DNA of 64,000 nt from Mesostigma viride. Lineage: Eukaryota; Streptophyta; Mesostigmatophyceae; Mesostigmatales; Mesostigmataceae. Shown here one piece after another: positions 1-10,619 of the stretch. The DNA lies in the NCBI GenBank assembly GCA_009746045.1, contig RPFO01000038.1, forward strand, positions 989,695-1,053,694. Direction: 5' to 3'. Each line of letters begins with the position of its first letter. Within the stretch, counting starts at the first letter, position 1. Position numbers and translations under genes: made by a program. Below the pieces are notes generated by a model. The model was given only the letters and a program-made list of their open reading frames with translations. It did no database searches and had not been told where the DNA came from.

Positions 1-2000
1 GCGGGGATCGACATCCGTCTGCGCACCAGGGGAGCTTGCACATTAAAATTAAATTATAACATGACGTACTCTGTTGGGAGATCATGTAGCACGTATTCCC
101 TTGCTGGATGGATGGAGGTGGGCGAAGCCGCGAAACTGAACTAAGCTATAACTCGAAACTGAACTAAGCTATATTAAGCTAATCTAGAAAATACTAACTA
201 TACTCTACTCAGCAAAGCGCCCCTTCCTCCAGGTGTGGGGGGGTCGCCCACAGCTAGGGGCTGGCTTGTGAGCCTGGACAATCGTCTTCCACCTCCGCTT
301 GTTCTGCATAGCAGTCCAAGCAAGAGAGAGAGGAAATGTGGTGTTCAAACTGGGCTGGGACAACTAGGTCGGCCAGCAACTGCTGTGCCGTATAGTTCAT
401 GGCAGGTTTACCCATCGAAATGTCCTTGGAGCCAGGCCAGGTCAGGATATGCCGCCCTGGCCTGCATATATATTAATTAACTTTAGGTTTATAGCTGGGC
501 GTTTGCTTTGGTTTGAGTGATTTCACTCTGCTGTAAGTAATTATATTTTTAATATATATTAATTAATTAAGGGGAGGGGATATGCCTAAAGAGCACTTTT
601 CTGGAAACCATCCCTATGCATGTGCTAAAAATCCAATTATGATTGGGAACCATAAATATGATTTTAAAAAAATGTTCCAACCACTTGGGGGGGGTACTAG
701 CCCCCACCAGATGCCGGTTACGCGCTAAAGATAGAAAAAGACGCTACTTTTGGCATATTTTCCCTAGGACAATGGGCAAACATATTTGGACCAAATCATA
801 TATTTCCATATAGTTCCCCCACTTTTGAGAAAGTCTGCCTAATTTTGAGCACAAAATAATGATGTTTAGACACATTGATGGATTTTCTCGCAAAAAGGGT
901 ACTTTTTTTCACCAAAAAAAATAAAACAAATCATAAACACATAGAATCATGCCATATCTTATATTTTCAAATACTAGAGAGGGGGGGACATGCAGCCCCA
1001 AATTTTCAGGTCATTCTGACAAGCGCAGCCCTATTTGATGGATATTCCTAGATTGCCACCTGTGATGACGCTGACGGAGGTTTTAGCTAGTATTTAACCA
1101 CACTAACACCCCTTTATACATCTAAGCCACGTGAAAACTGGCCAAACACACACTACCATCCTCTGCACATATGGTACCTCCTATGTTCCAGGTTTGACGA
1201 CGTTCCGACAAGAACTGCCCAAGTTACAACCATTCCAAGACGGCCACCCATGTAGACACTACAAGGAAATTATAGTAACCATTCAGCCACACTAGCACCT
1301 CCTTCTTCATCAAAGACATCTGCAAACTGACCAAAGCACACATAATTAACTCTTGCACGCTGACGGCAACGCATGCTCAACGTGGGGGTCATTGTGACAA
1401 GAACTACTCAAGTTGATGGGTTTCCTATATGACCACCTGACAAGGCGCTAAGGACCACTCAGTAAGTTAGTAACCCCACAGTGCCACTTCTTATGCCATC
1501 CAACATGCACCAAAACCATGCTGAGTATGTTTACAATGTACAAAGGGGTGGCCACGCACCTCATATGTCTTCATCATCCCTCCAGCATGGCCAGCCTTGT
1601 AAATATGTTCATAGCCTTGACGATGGTAGCCCTAATACGCCTAAGCAGCATTTCCTATGTTTCTCCCAGGTTAGAGTGTAAGGTTGATGCCAACCAAGCT
1701 AATCAACTCAACAACACCTCCTAAACTGTCCTCCCCGGCATGGATGACAAACTGGGACTATGGAGGGCGAGGAACCAAGCAGGAACATGGTATATATAGC
1801 TTGCATGCAGTCATGCATGTCAACCATGGTTGGCTCAGCACATTGTAGTCTTGTCACATCATCATAACAAAGGAAAGCTCAAACAACCATTGGTGCCAGC
1901 TATCTACATGCAGTCACACAAATGCAATATCTCCAACATCATCATCACTAAAACACTTCCATCCCTGCACGATAAAATGCAAAGAAACCACTGGCGGCCC
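1..2000. other. Gene-poor DNA, no supported gene
   Basis: No reading frame here has recognisable protein similarity or convincing splice structure. The first ~130 bases contain a degenerate copy (around 66-82) of the ACTCC-GTTG-GGAGT hairpin repeat found elsewhere in the window. The rest is AT-rich, with short homopolymers and (TTAA)-like stretches near 555-570. I see nothing else that I can support. Confidence 0.5.
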
Positions 2001-2029
2001 TTCAGCGCATGAGCGCTGTGATGCCGCTG

Positions 2030-2850
2030 TGGCCTGCGAAGAGAGGGTGCGTCACTCTCAAACAACAAGAAGCGTCCATACGCACAACATCCTTGCCGGA
2101 ACGCGTTTTATGAAATGCCTTATACCTTCCCAAAGAGCTATAGGCTGCGACTGAAGCGGCCCTGATCACGCATCAACGAAAACAATCTAAAGCTGCCAGG
2201 TATTCGACAACACAACGGCAAGCGACGGCGAGCTAGCTGGCGGAAACTGCCCAAAAAGAACGCAAAAAACCTCGAACGATGAGCTCATAGAAGAAAGCAC
2301 TGATAGCAGATAACATTCGCGACAAATCTGTACCTCGCCCTCGTAAATCCCTCACCCAGGCGCGCAACAACAGCCGTTCTTCCATGGACAGGTCAGACAC
2401 GCACTGCGCAGGTCTGAACAATTACTTACCGATAATGGCCGAAAATCTGGCAAAAAGCACCAGCTCGGTTTAGAATTCGATGCAACCGATATTAACGCCT
2501 GCTTCACGGTCAGAACAACCCTTAAAACCGCGATTTTACAGCCGCTATCATGAATTCTATTTCATTCCGCGCGACCAAAAAATTCAGATTACCCCCCATG
2601 CCGATGGCATAAAAAAACAACAGCGATATTGTCAACCAGCTGATTTCCGCCACAAACTAACATCATAAACGCATCGTCTTTTAGATTCGAGTAAAAATTT
2701 TGCATTTCGCCTGCCCTGGTGTGGTAGTTTCGCCTGAACGCAGTCGCCATGGCCACTTCCGCAAGGGGTGCGCGCACCGTGCACGTGAAATTTATGACCT
2801 TCGGTTCCGGCGCGAATTTTTTGGCGCCAAAAAATTCGGGCATGTCCCGT
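2030..2850 (-). other. Possible decayed spliced coding fragment, unknown
   Basis: On the minus strand an ATG in good context near 2751 opens a short reading frame (residues MATAFRRN...). Further on, a GTAAGT donor-like site near 2425 is followed by another open stretch with the residues SMEERLLLRAWVRDLRG. The two pieces do not join into one frame that I can defend, and neither resembles a family I know. The block ends at a (TTAA)n tract. It could be a decayed gene or part of an unknown transposon; the coding call is weak. Confidence 0.2.
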
Positions 2851-2855
2851 CCCCT

Positions 2856-3120
2856 TAACTAATTAATTAATTAATTAATTAATTAGACTCGTGCTCCCGT
2901 TGGGGAGTCACGGAGCATTAACCCCGATGGATTGATTGAATTGAATTGAATTGAATTGTAACATAACTCCGTTGGGAGTATATGTAGCACATAGCCCAGA
3001 GAAGGGGCATATGGCCTATCATACATTCTAAGCTACTTCCTGCAAGGGTGGGAATGTAAACAACACTTGCTCTAGGTGCACTAGGGCACCTGCACCCTCA
3101 TGATCTTCACACTATGCCCA
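2856..3120 (-). repeat. Dispersed repeat with two hairpins and (TTAA)n tract
   Basis: A (TTAA)n tract at 2856-2885 is followed by a hairpin with stem CTCCC/GGGAG and loop GTTG (2894-2907). A (GAATT)n tract comes next, then a second hairpin ACTCC-GTTG-GGAGT (2966-2979). The following ~140 bases are an inverted copy of 43130-43262. Read on the minus strand this resembles the 3' end of a LINE- or SINE-type element: stem-loop, then short tandem tail. Confidence 0.6.
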
Positions 3121-3495
3121 GCTAAGGGGGATGGATGGATGGGTGGTTGCAAACAGTCCTACCGGGCTAATCCATCTACATCAGCTACCTACAACATCTG
3201 TCTAAACAGCAGCACGCTACCCTATAGGGGAGCTGTCTGGCGTGCCTCCCGCGGGTTTGCACACGCGGGCGCTTCCCCGCAGGGGGGGGCTCGTTGTCCT
3301 CTATGACATGGGCCCACTTGGCCTTGTCCAGCATCTTTTTCCAAATCACGGAGAGGCCTAGGCCCCCCATGTCCTCGACTAGCTGTTCTTTGCGTATACA
3401 TGTTGCCGCCTAAAGTCACATAGCGGGTCCGGACTTGGCAAAAAGCGGCCTCCTGCGCGGCCAAAAATGGCCTGACACCTACAAATTGAGTCAGA

Positions 3496-3618
3496 TTACC
3501 GCGTTAATTAAGTTGCGATGGCACCGATGCTTAAGTCGCGGTCGCCGTCCAAACTTCGGCGCCGCAACTTAACGCGGTAACGCAACCTTAATAAGAAACG
3601 CAACTTAACGCGGTAATG
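3496..3618. repeat. Short foldback repeat built on TTACCGCGTTAA
   Basis: The motif TTACCGCGTTAA followed by TTGCG near 3497-3517 recurs in inverted form as CGCAACTTAACGCGGTAA at about 3562-3579, and again at about 3600-3617. The segment can fold as an inverted repeat and has the size of a miniature element. No flanking target duplication is evident. Confidence 0.45.
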
Positions 3619-4174
3619 ACTGTACCAAGAATAGTTCTTTTGATTATTCATGCTATGTTGTTGATGTGTTTTAGCAACATTACCTTCAACAGACAGTATT
3701 GGGATGATGTTCATGCATGCAGCTAAACTGATGAACTGATCTGTGCCCTATATCAGTACGTCAGGGGGCAGGTGTAGTACAGCGAACATGTGAATTAACC
3801 GGTGGCAAATCGATTATATTTTTACTAGTAGACATGTCCACACCAAGAGGCCAGCTTACCTGATGTAAAGATACTTTTCCACGCTCCCAAGGGGTGCTCA
3901 AACGATCCATACATGCTATACTGTTTGGAAAGGTTGCATGCAGGCCTTGTTATGTGAATGATGGCAGCGCTTTAGTGCCATATTAGACTGCATGGCCTAT
4001 ACCTAGAAATCCGGGCATGCCCATGCAGGTCATTTGATCAGCCAATGTACAGCCATGTTGTAGTTAGAGTACATTGCCATCTCAATCAACGGCCCTAGCG
4101 AAAGCTCCCCGGCCTTGATCATGCAGTATATACGGTATCAAATGACAGAACAGACACGACAGCCTCCAGCGGGG

Positions 4175-4492
4175 TTACTCCGCTGGTACAGAGCGGGGTC
4201 CAGAGGACGGTTGCAAATGCCATTTGCACATTCCTCGTGGCAGATCCTTGCATGAGCACGGGCACATTTTGAACAATTCTCCGTGCGTCAATACACATTG
4301 ATATTCCTTGAAGAAATCAGAGCTTTCCTGCAGTAGTCTGAGTGTTCTTCGCAATGTGAATCCCGGCGAGTCAATGAACACCTCCGAATCGATACAAACG
4401 GGTATGCTAAGCACTGGAGGTTTCGCGGCCGCGAACTGAGGATGCCGGCAGTGCCGCGGCTGGCGTGCCAACGTCGATCCTGTCGCCTGCAA
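4175..4492 (-). CDS. Unrecognised ORF, Cys-rich end
   Basis: This 105-codon minus-strand frame has balanced composition and ends in a cysteine cluster (CPCSC...MCKWHL), which could be metal-binding. I do not recognise the family. It has no clear partner exons, although DNA just beyond it at 4740-4760 shares a 14-base string (GTGGGAATAAACTG) with the exon at 41930-42061. It may be a fragment of a mobile element or an orphan exon. Start choice is arbitrary. Confidence 0.2.
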   Translation of the reverse strand: MQATGSTLARQPRHCRHPQFAAAKPPVLSIPVCIDSEVFIDSPGFTLRRTLRLLQESSDFFKEYQCVLTHGELFKMCPCSCKDLPRGMCKWHLQPSSGPRSVPAE

Positions 4493-5509
4493 ACTGGACC
4501 TTCATTCCAACCAACACAACATACTCTCTGCTAAAATGGCAAAACCGACGCCGTTTCTAGCTTTTTTCATTCATAGACGCGGCAGCCCGGTAGACTTCGC
4601 CGTCGTGAATATGAAGAAGTCGAATCCCGTTAAAAAAGTGGATCGACGATGCCATAATTGTTGAATCAGCCTAAAGCACTTCGGCAAGTGACCTCATCAC
4701 GCCCTTGCCACGGGAGTCAGTTTAGTCAGTCAGTTTATTCCCACGCCAAATGTCCGATCCGCCAGAGTTGTCAAAACCGTGCCACGGGCGTCGGGGAAGA
4801 TTGAAGAACAGGCGACTCTGGAGTCCGCCGGAGCAGTTACGTACATGCCTACGACACGAACAGCAGGCAGTTGCAACGTTTAGTGGAGTATGGAAGTCAA
4901 GGGCGAGTGGCATCCGACAGGCGGGGCGTGTGCCCCACGCACGCCGGCCGGATCTAGTCCAACCGGCGCGGTGATTTTTGAAACAACCGATAACCGCTTT
5001 TCCCCGAATCGTCGGCTTTCACTTTTCATCAGTTTTCATGTTTCGTTTTGGGCTGCCAACGTCAGCCGTTAAACATTTGGCATGCATGCGAGGTTCTGAC
5101 CTTCACAAGTGGCGAGACACGCGGCATAACCTGACATCAACGTCCTGGGCCAGCCTGAGACATAATATCTGGCCAATAAGGAAGCGAATATACATGAAGG
5201 CGTCGCAATGAATCACCCTGAAGAGTCTGCCAGGTGGCGGTTAGTACTCGATCTCGTGCCAACTGCGCAACTTGTCAGTTGTCATCTCTGCCCAGGCCTG
5301 CCGATGAGTTGTGCCTTGTTCTTCTCGACACGAAGATACGTGATGCGTCTTTTCGAGCATCCAGCACGGCCAAGCCTGCTGCTCACGTCGCACGCGCACA
5401 GGCACCCGGTCGCGCGAAAGCGCCTTTGCCTCGTTTGTCGTAGAAACTGTCGACCGACGTTGCCGCGCCGAGTAGTGCTGACGACGGCGCTAGCTCGGAT
5501 TGCTCGGAG

Positions 5510-7003
5510 ATGGCCGCATCAATCGCGCGCGCCGGAGCGCAGGCGAGCAATGCCATCCGTGGAGTTGTCCGCGGAACTGTGGCCATTTCGACTGCAGCTC
5601 AGCCAGGGCTGACGAGAACCGAGAAGGACACATTTGGTCCTATCGAAGTCCCCGCGGACAAGTACTGGGGAGCGCAGACGCAGCGTTCGCTACAGAACTT
5701 TGACATTGGAGGGGAGCGGGAGCGTATGCCCGAGCCCCTCATTCGTGCCTTCGGCATTCTTAAAGGGGCTGCTGCGCGTGTGAACCTCGACTATGGCCTG
5801 GATCCCAAGCTGTCTGCTGCTATTTCTGAAGCCTCGAAGGAGGTTGCCGACGGTAAATTGATGGCGCACTTCCCTCTGGTCGTGTGGCAGACGGGCAGCG
5901 GGACTCAAAGCAACATGAACGCGAACGAGGTTATCGCGAACCGCGCTGCCGAGATTTTGGGACTCCCGATGGGACTCAAGAAGGGAGGCGTCCATCCCAA
6001 CGACGACGTCAACCGGAGCCAGTCCTCCAACGACACGTTCCCGACAGCCATGCACATCGCGGTCGCTGTCGAGATCAACCAGCGTCTGCTCCCCAAGCTG
6101 AAGATGCTGCACGGCGCGCTCCTGGACAAGGTGGCCGCGTTCGACAAGATCATCAAAATCGGCCGTACACACACGCAGGACGCGACGCCCATGACCCTTG
6201 GCCAGGAGTTCAGCGGCTACGCGACGCAGATCGAGTACGGGATCGAGCGCATCAAGGGCACCCTGCCGCGCCTCTACCAGCTGGCGCAAGGAGGTACAGC
6301 GGTCGGCACGGGCCTGAACACGTACAAGGGCTTTGACGTCAAGATCGCGGCCGAGGTGTCTAAAGTGACCGGCCTCCCCTTTGTGACCGCTCCCAACAAG
6401 TTTGAAGCACTTGCGGCACACGACGCGCTGGTCGAGTGCAGCGGCGCTCTCAACACAGTCGCCGTCTCCTGCATGAAGATTGCCAACGACATCCGGTTCC
6501 TCGGGAGCGGCCCGCGCTGCGGCCTGGGCGAGCTCCTCCTCCCTGAGAACGAGCCAGGGAGCAGCATCATGCCCGGCAAGGTCAACCCTACCCAGTGCGA
6601 GGCGCTGACCATGGTCTGCGCGCAGGTCATGGGCAACCACGTCACGGTCTCGATTGGCGGGTCCAACGGCCACTTTGAGCTGAACGTGTTCAAGCCGGTC
6701 ATGGCCAACGCACTGCTGCAGAGCATCCGTCTTCTCGGCGACGCGGCGCAGAGCTTCACGGATCACTGTGTGGTGGGCATCGAGGCCAACACCAAGCGCA
6801 TCTCGGCGATCATGGCCGAGTCCCTCATGCTCGTCACTGCGCTCAACCCGCACATCGGGTACGACAACGCGGCGGCCGCGGCCAAGAAGGCGCACAAGGA
6901 GGGGACATCGCTCAAGGAGGCGGCGCTGTCGCTGGGCCTGCTCACCTCGGAGCAGTTTGATGCGTGGGTGCGCCCTGAGAACATGCTGGGGCCGTCGGAT
7001 TGA
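5510..7003 (+). CDS. FUM1: Fumarate hydratase, class II, mitochondrial type
   Basis: Catalyses the reversible hydration of fumarate to L-malate in the TCA cycle. The single 497-codon frame has no intron. Residues ~1-38 are Ala/Arg-rich with few acidic residues, as expected of a mitochondrial targeting peptide; the conserved body starts near [12 protein letters not shown]. Family motifs are intact: [41 protein letters not shown] with the active-site His at residue 221, and the class II signature [11 protein letters not shown] at residues 350-360, which carries the catalytic loop serine. Length matches eukaryotic class II fumarases once the presequence is counted. The ATG at 5510 is the first in frame. 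Aspartase and argininosuccinate lyase share the fold, but the overall sequence is clearly fumarase. The gene looks intact. Confidence 0.97.
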   Translation: MAASIARAGAQASNAIRGVVRGTVAISTAAQPGLTRTEKDTFGPIEVPADKYWGAQTQRSLQNFDIGGERERMPEPLIRAFGILKGAAARVNLDYGLDPKLSAAISEASKEVADGKLMAHFPLVVWQTGSGTQSNMNANEVIANRAAEILGLPMGLKKGGVHPNDDVNRSQSSNDTFPTAMHIAVAVEINQRLLPKLKMLHGALLDKVAAFDKIIKIGRTHTQDATPMTLGQEFSGYATQIEYGIERIKGTLPRLYQLAQGGTAVGTGLNTYKGFDVKIAAEVSKVTGLPFVTAPNKFEALAAHDALVECSGALNTVAVSCMKIANDIRFLGSGPRCGLGELLLPENEPGSSIMPGKVNPTQCEALTMVCAQVMGNHVTVSIGGSNGHFELNVFKPVMANALLQSIRLLGDAAQSFTDHCVVGIEANTKRISAIMAESLMLVTALNPHIGYDNAAAAAKKAHKEGTSLKEAALSLGLLTSEQFDAWVRPENMLGPSD

Positions 7004-8400
7004 GCGCGCGGTGTATGACCGACGAGGCAACCAGCGCAAGGAGGCATGCGTGTGGGGTGACGGGCCAGGTCGATCCTTGTGTACAAGTAAGGCCACTGAA
7101 ATTCTAGTGTACAAAAGCGATGATGGTTGCGCATCAGGATGGGCAGGCAGGGCAAGGGGAAGGAGGTTAAGGGAGGGGGAGCGATGGTGTCTGGAAGGAG
7201 CAAGGCTGACATGCTGTTCCTTTCCACTGTACGCATATTTACGGGCAGGGGAAATGGAGCATCTGGCCACAGCTGCGATATCAACTTGAAGGGCCTCTGC
7301 ATATTCACCGAGCTTTTTTTTTGTTCTTTGTGCTCAGTGAAGCAGGCATGGGTCATGGGTGTACCACTGAGGCCTATGGGCGGTGCTTTCCAAATAATGC
7401 CAATCCATTATTTGCGCTTATGGGGCGTTTGGATATACCATGCAGGTGCATGGCAGCAATTGATGGTATCTGCAAGCTCCGTTTGGCTTGATTGCTCGTG
7501 GGCTTATCTTTTAAATTTTTCCTTTTTTCATGAGATAGCTATGCAACCTGGAAGGCATCGTCCGCAGTTTGATTGGGGCCGATGCCTTTCTATTGGCGAT
7601 GTCACACGGCACTCTGATTTGGTTGGAAGACGCCTTTCTTGGAGGCGGGGCTAGGGATGATGTCACAAGCTTCGGCTACTCACTCTTGGCTAGCATATGT
7701 TCCACTAACATTGGACCCCAATTAGCGCTTGGGCTATGCGCTTTTTAATGATGTGGGCCACTCCATTGGGACTGCTCCGACTATGTATAGACATTGACAA
7801 TCTCCAGGAGCCGTTCAAGCTGTGCGTCTCTCGCTGTGCTTCTGAGTATGAGATTGAGATGTCCAACTGTGTGCTTGTGAGGCGATTTCCCGCTAAATTC
7901 TTTGCTTTGCTTTCTTGATTGATCAACGTATTGCTAAGAAATTGACATGGACGGACTTTGTGACCAATTTGATCAGTGTGCTGAATTAGAATGATTAAAG
8001 CCAAATGCACCATTAATTCTAATCATTTCAATTCAGATCGTATCAAAGCTACTCTCAAAGCTAACTCCTCGTATCAAAGCTAACTCCAATTTTACCCCGA
8101 CTAGGTTGTCCCCAGTTAACAAATTAACAAATTAACGCCGGCGGACTACCTGCGGACTGCTCGACGCGGAGTCGCCGGGGTACAAGTTCCGTACTTTACC
8201 AAACTCAGCCTTAGAGGCCGCCGCACCAATTTTTACTTCTTTTCGTCACATGGCTTGCGTTGGGTTCATCGACGAGCATCGACGCTCATCGACGGTGCAA
8301 TCTGACGGCGGAGAATAAGTTCGCCACAGCATAGCGCGACGCAAGGGCTAAGATCCGACAACGTGACATGCAAAGCTTTAGACCGCATCGCTAACCGGAA
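7004..8400. other. Downstream region of fumarase, no supported gene
   Basis: Contains the presumed fumarase 3' UTR and then unique-looking AT-rich DNA. Near 8086-8130 is a short sequence (GACTAGGTTGTCCCCAGTT) that recurs at about 10394 and 10489, so part of this stretch belongs to the mobile region that follows. No coding frame here is convincing. Confidence 0.5.
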
Positions 8401-8408
8401 ATTCCGTC

Positions 8409-8715
8409 CAACACCGTCGTACAGTACTGCCAGTCGACCGCACCTCTGCCTCTTAACCGTCGAATGCGCAATCGATCTAGAAAGTAGAAACGTCTCCGCG
8501 ACACTTCCGCGATTTGAGTACTTTCCGTCACCCTTGACAGTTGTCGTACAATACTTCAAATTTACGCCAATAGAAACTCGCCTCCATACATATATCTCGA
8601 TAGAGGCGTGCGTCTTATTTAATTTCAAGGTACATCTTAATTAATCTCGCCCCGGGCCGGCCTCCGCTAATTTGCTAATTTGCTAAATTTGCTAAAAAAG
8701 AGCCAATTTTACCCC
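8409..8715. repeat. Left ~290-bp direct repeat
   Basis: Nearly the same sequence as 13612-13905 in the same orientation. Shared blocks include AACCGTCGAATGCGCAATCG, CGTCACCCTTGACAG and the end GCTAAAAAAGAGCCAATT. The left copy carries about 22 extra bases near 8490. Similarity starts at an AACACCGTC iteron-like string and stops after AGCCAATT. Confidence 0.85.
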
Positions 8716-8732
8716 GACTCTGATAATTTATT

Positions 8733-9032
8733 AAGTGAGACAACTTTTCCTGGACGCATGGCGATCGATCCAATGTCGAGGAAGGACTAGGATAGTTGTC
8801 TGAGAGGAAAGACGCGAAGACCGCAGGATCGAGCCGCGTGGCTATCTGTATGTGTGTGTGTGTGTGTGTTTCCCCTATCAACCTTTCTTGTTACCTCCAG
8901 ATGTCTCCCTCCATGCAGGTCTTCCTAGAGATAGCCAGGCGGCTAGCGTTCGCGTCTTTCCTCTCAGACAACCACCCTAGTCCTTCCACGGCGTTGGATT
9001 GCCATGCATCCACCGGCATAGTTGTCTCACTT
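8733..9032. repeat. ~300-bp foldback element
   Basis: Arms at about 8733-8822 and 8944-9032 are imperfect reverse complements: AAGTGAGACAAC at one end, GTTGTCTCACTT at the other. The ~120-bp centre holds a (TG)n tract. Parts of the right arm recur at 10262-10375 and 51595-51735, so this is a dispersed family of miniature inverted-repeat type. Confidence 0.65.
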
Positions 9033-9053
9033 CATCTGTAGGTAGTAGTCTAA

Positions 9054-9358
9054 TTATCTACGTCGTCAGAGATTAAGCAACAAATGTGAACTAAATCGCC
9101 AGCTGCCCAAATCTGAGATTCCGCGGAACACAGAAAATAAGAAAGCCCAGAGAAGCTACCAGCAAGGAATCGAACATAGGGCTGGTTGTCTCCTTGATAG
9201 GATGGTTGTCTCCTTGATGGGACCTTTTGCATGATTTCGTGGCTGTGTGATTCTCCTGATCCGAAGGCATCTCATGCAGTCGTTTCGAAACAGCCTAACT
9301 GCAAAAAACCTCTTACCGGACAGGGGTGCCAATATCAAGGAGACAGTCGACCAATGTG
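9054..9358 (-). repeat. tRNA-derived SINE copy A
   Basis: The minus strand carries GTTCGATTCC (plus 9167-9176), a canonical RNA polymerase III B box, with the same flanking sequence as the copies at 31915-32337 and 58947-59332. This copy has an extra near-tandem insert (GGTTGTCTCCTTGAT twice, 9183-9220). The 3' part, ending in GGCAGCTGGCG-like sequence, matches copy B closely. Confidence 0.6.
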
Positions 9359-9439
9359 TTATTATGTTAATATGTTAGTATTATTAATTAGGAGCAAATG
9401 CTCCTCGATCTACGGAACACAGCTAGTCTGGCGGCTGCG

Positions 9440-10240
9440 CTAGTTAAGCCCTGAAAATAGGTCTGCAGCTCCGGCTGCAGCTTCGCCCTAAGGCCCGCCC
9501 AGATCAAAGGCAGCGGTGCCACTAGCCATGCAAGCGCTGGTGGTCGCCCAGATCCCCCCCGGGCTGGCCTCGCCCTAGGGCATCGCCTGATCGGCCCAAG
9601 CGCAGTCGCGCCCTGCCGCACCGAGCTGGACCGATGGAGTGCTCATCATGACTTTGACGCCAGCCAGCCCGGCCTTTTTATATAACAGCCCCCAAACCGG
9701 CTCTTGCAGCACGTGTTTTATGGGTCGCACACCTCGCTCCTTGCCCTGTGCCAGCACCTCCGCGACAGCGCATGCGCAGGCCTACGTAATGGAGCTGGCG
9801 GCCGGTTTTCCCACCGCGGACCTGACCACTTGCCCGGCTGGTCTCGTCCTCGTCTTCAGCTTGCCGCTCTCTTCTCACTCCTCAAGCGCGCTCGATCTGC
9901 CGACGACCTCTGGGACCCCAGGAAGCCATCGCGCAGCACATGACTCCCCTCGCTGCGGATCGAGTGACAGCCATGGGCAGCACGCTGGCTGCCGAGCTCC
10001 CCTCCATCTCCATCGCCACCTCCACCCTCCTCGCCTCCACCACCACCACCACCGCCGGCCGCCACGTACTGCACCACCGACGCCATGCATCACCGCGCCC
10101 AGCTAGCTCCGTGACATCGACAAGCGCCTCGATCCAGGACAACGCGCCATGTCGCCATCGAGTGCCTGCAAAACACCGCAGGCCTCACCCGGCCCAGGCG
10201 GTGAAGGACATTGCCGCCAAGCCAGCCCCTGCTGGCCAAC
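9440..10240 (+). pseudogene. LINE ORF1 5' fragment, degenerate
   Basis: Sequence such as CTGGCGGCTGCGCT, GCTGGTGGTCGCCCAGAT and the later Pro/His-rich tract parallels 37290-38130 base for base over long stretches. That second copy runs on into a recognisable LINE ORF1 C-terminal region. Here no single frame is open and the conserved C-terminal motif is absent, so this is a truncated, frameshifted copy. Confidence 0.55.
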
Positions 10241-10385
10241 ATGGACATTCTTTATTTATTTTGATACTACTAGCTGGATCGCCATGCATCCAGGAATAGC
10301 TGTCTTACATATTTTGGCAACATTGACTTTCTTTGAAGTGAGACAACTATGCCTCTTTATTCAGACAACTATAATTTTACCCCTA

Positions 10386-10575
10386 TTTTTACTGACTAGG
10401 TTGTCCCCAGTTTACAAATTATCAAAATTAACAAAATTACCAAAATTAACAAAAACCCCAAATCACAAGAAAGCAACATATTTTTACTGACTAGGTAGTC
10501 CCCAGTTTACAAATTATCAAAATTAACAAAATTAACAAAATTAACAAAAACCCCAAATCACAAGAAAGCAACATA
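10386..10575. repeat. Two tandem 95-bp A-rich repeats
   Basis: Two nearly identical units start at 10386 and 10481, each opening with TTTTACTGACTAGG and continuing through short AAAATTAAC repeats to AAGAAAGCAACATA. The core GACTAGGTTGTCCCCAGTT also occurs at about 8098. They lie just downstream of the Rep stop codon and could be element-terminal sequence. Confidence 0.8.
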
Positions 10576-10619
10576 GTGCAATTTAATTATGGAAATCATA
10601 TATACCATATGAAGCAAAT

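Noticed and set aside
5690-7270. 526-codon minus-strand frame opposite fumarase
   Set aside because: Shadow of the strongly conserved fumarase frame. Its composition is Arg/His/Leu-rich, as expected from antisense of a GC-rich gene.
9167-9176. tRNA gene suggested by the B box GGAATCGAAC on the plus strand
   Set aside because: No complete cloverleaf is found around it. The same context recurs in three SINE copies, so it is a tRNA-derived repeat.
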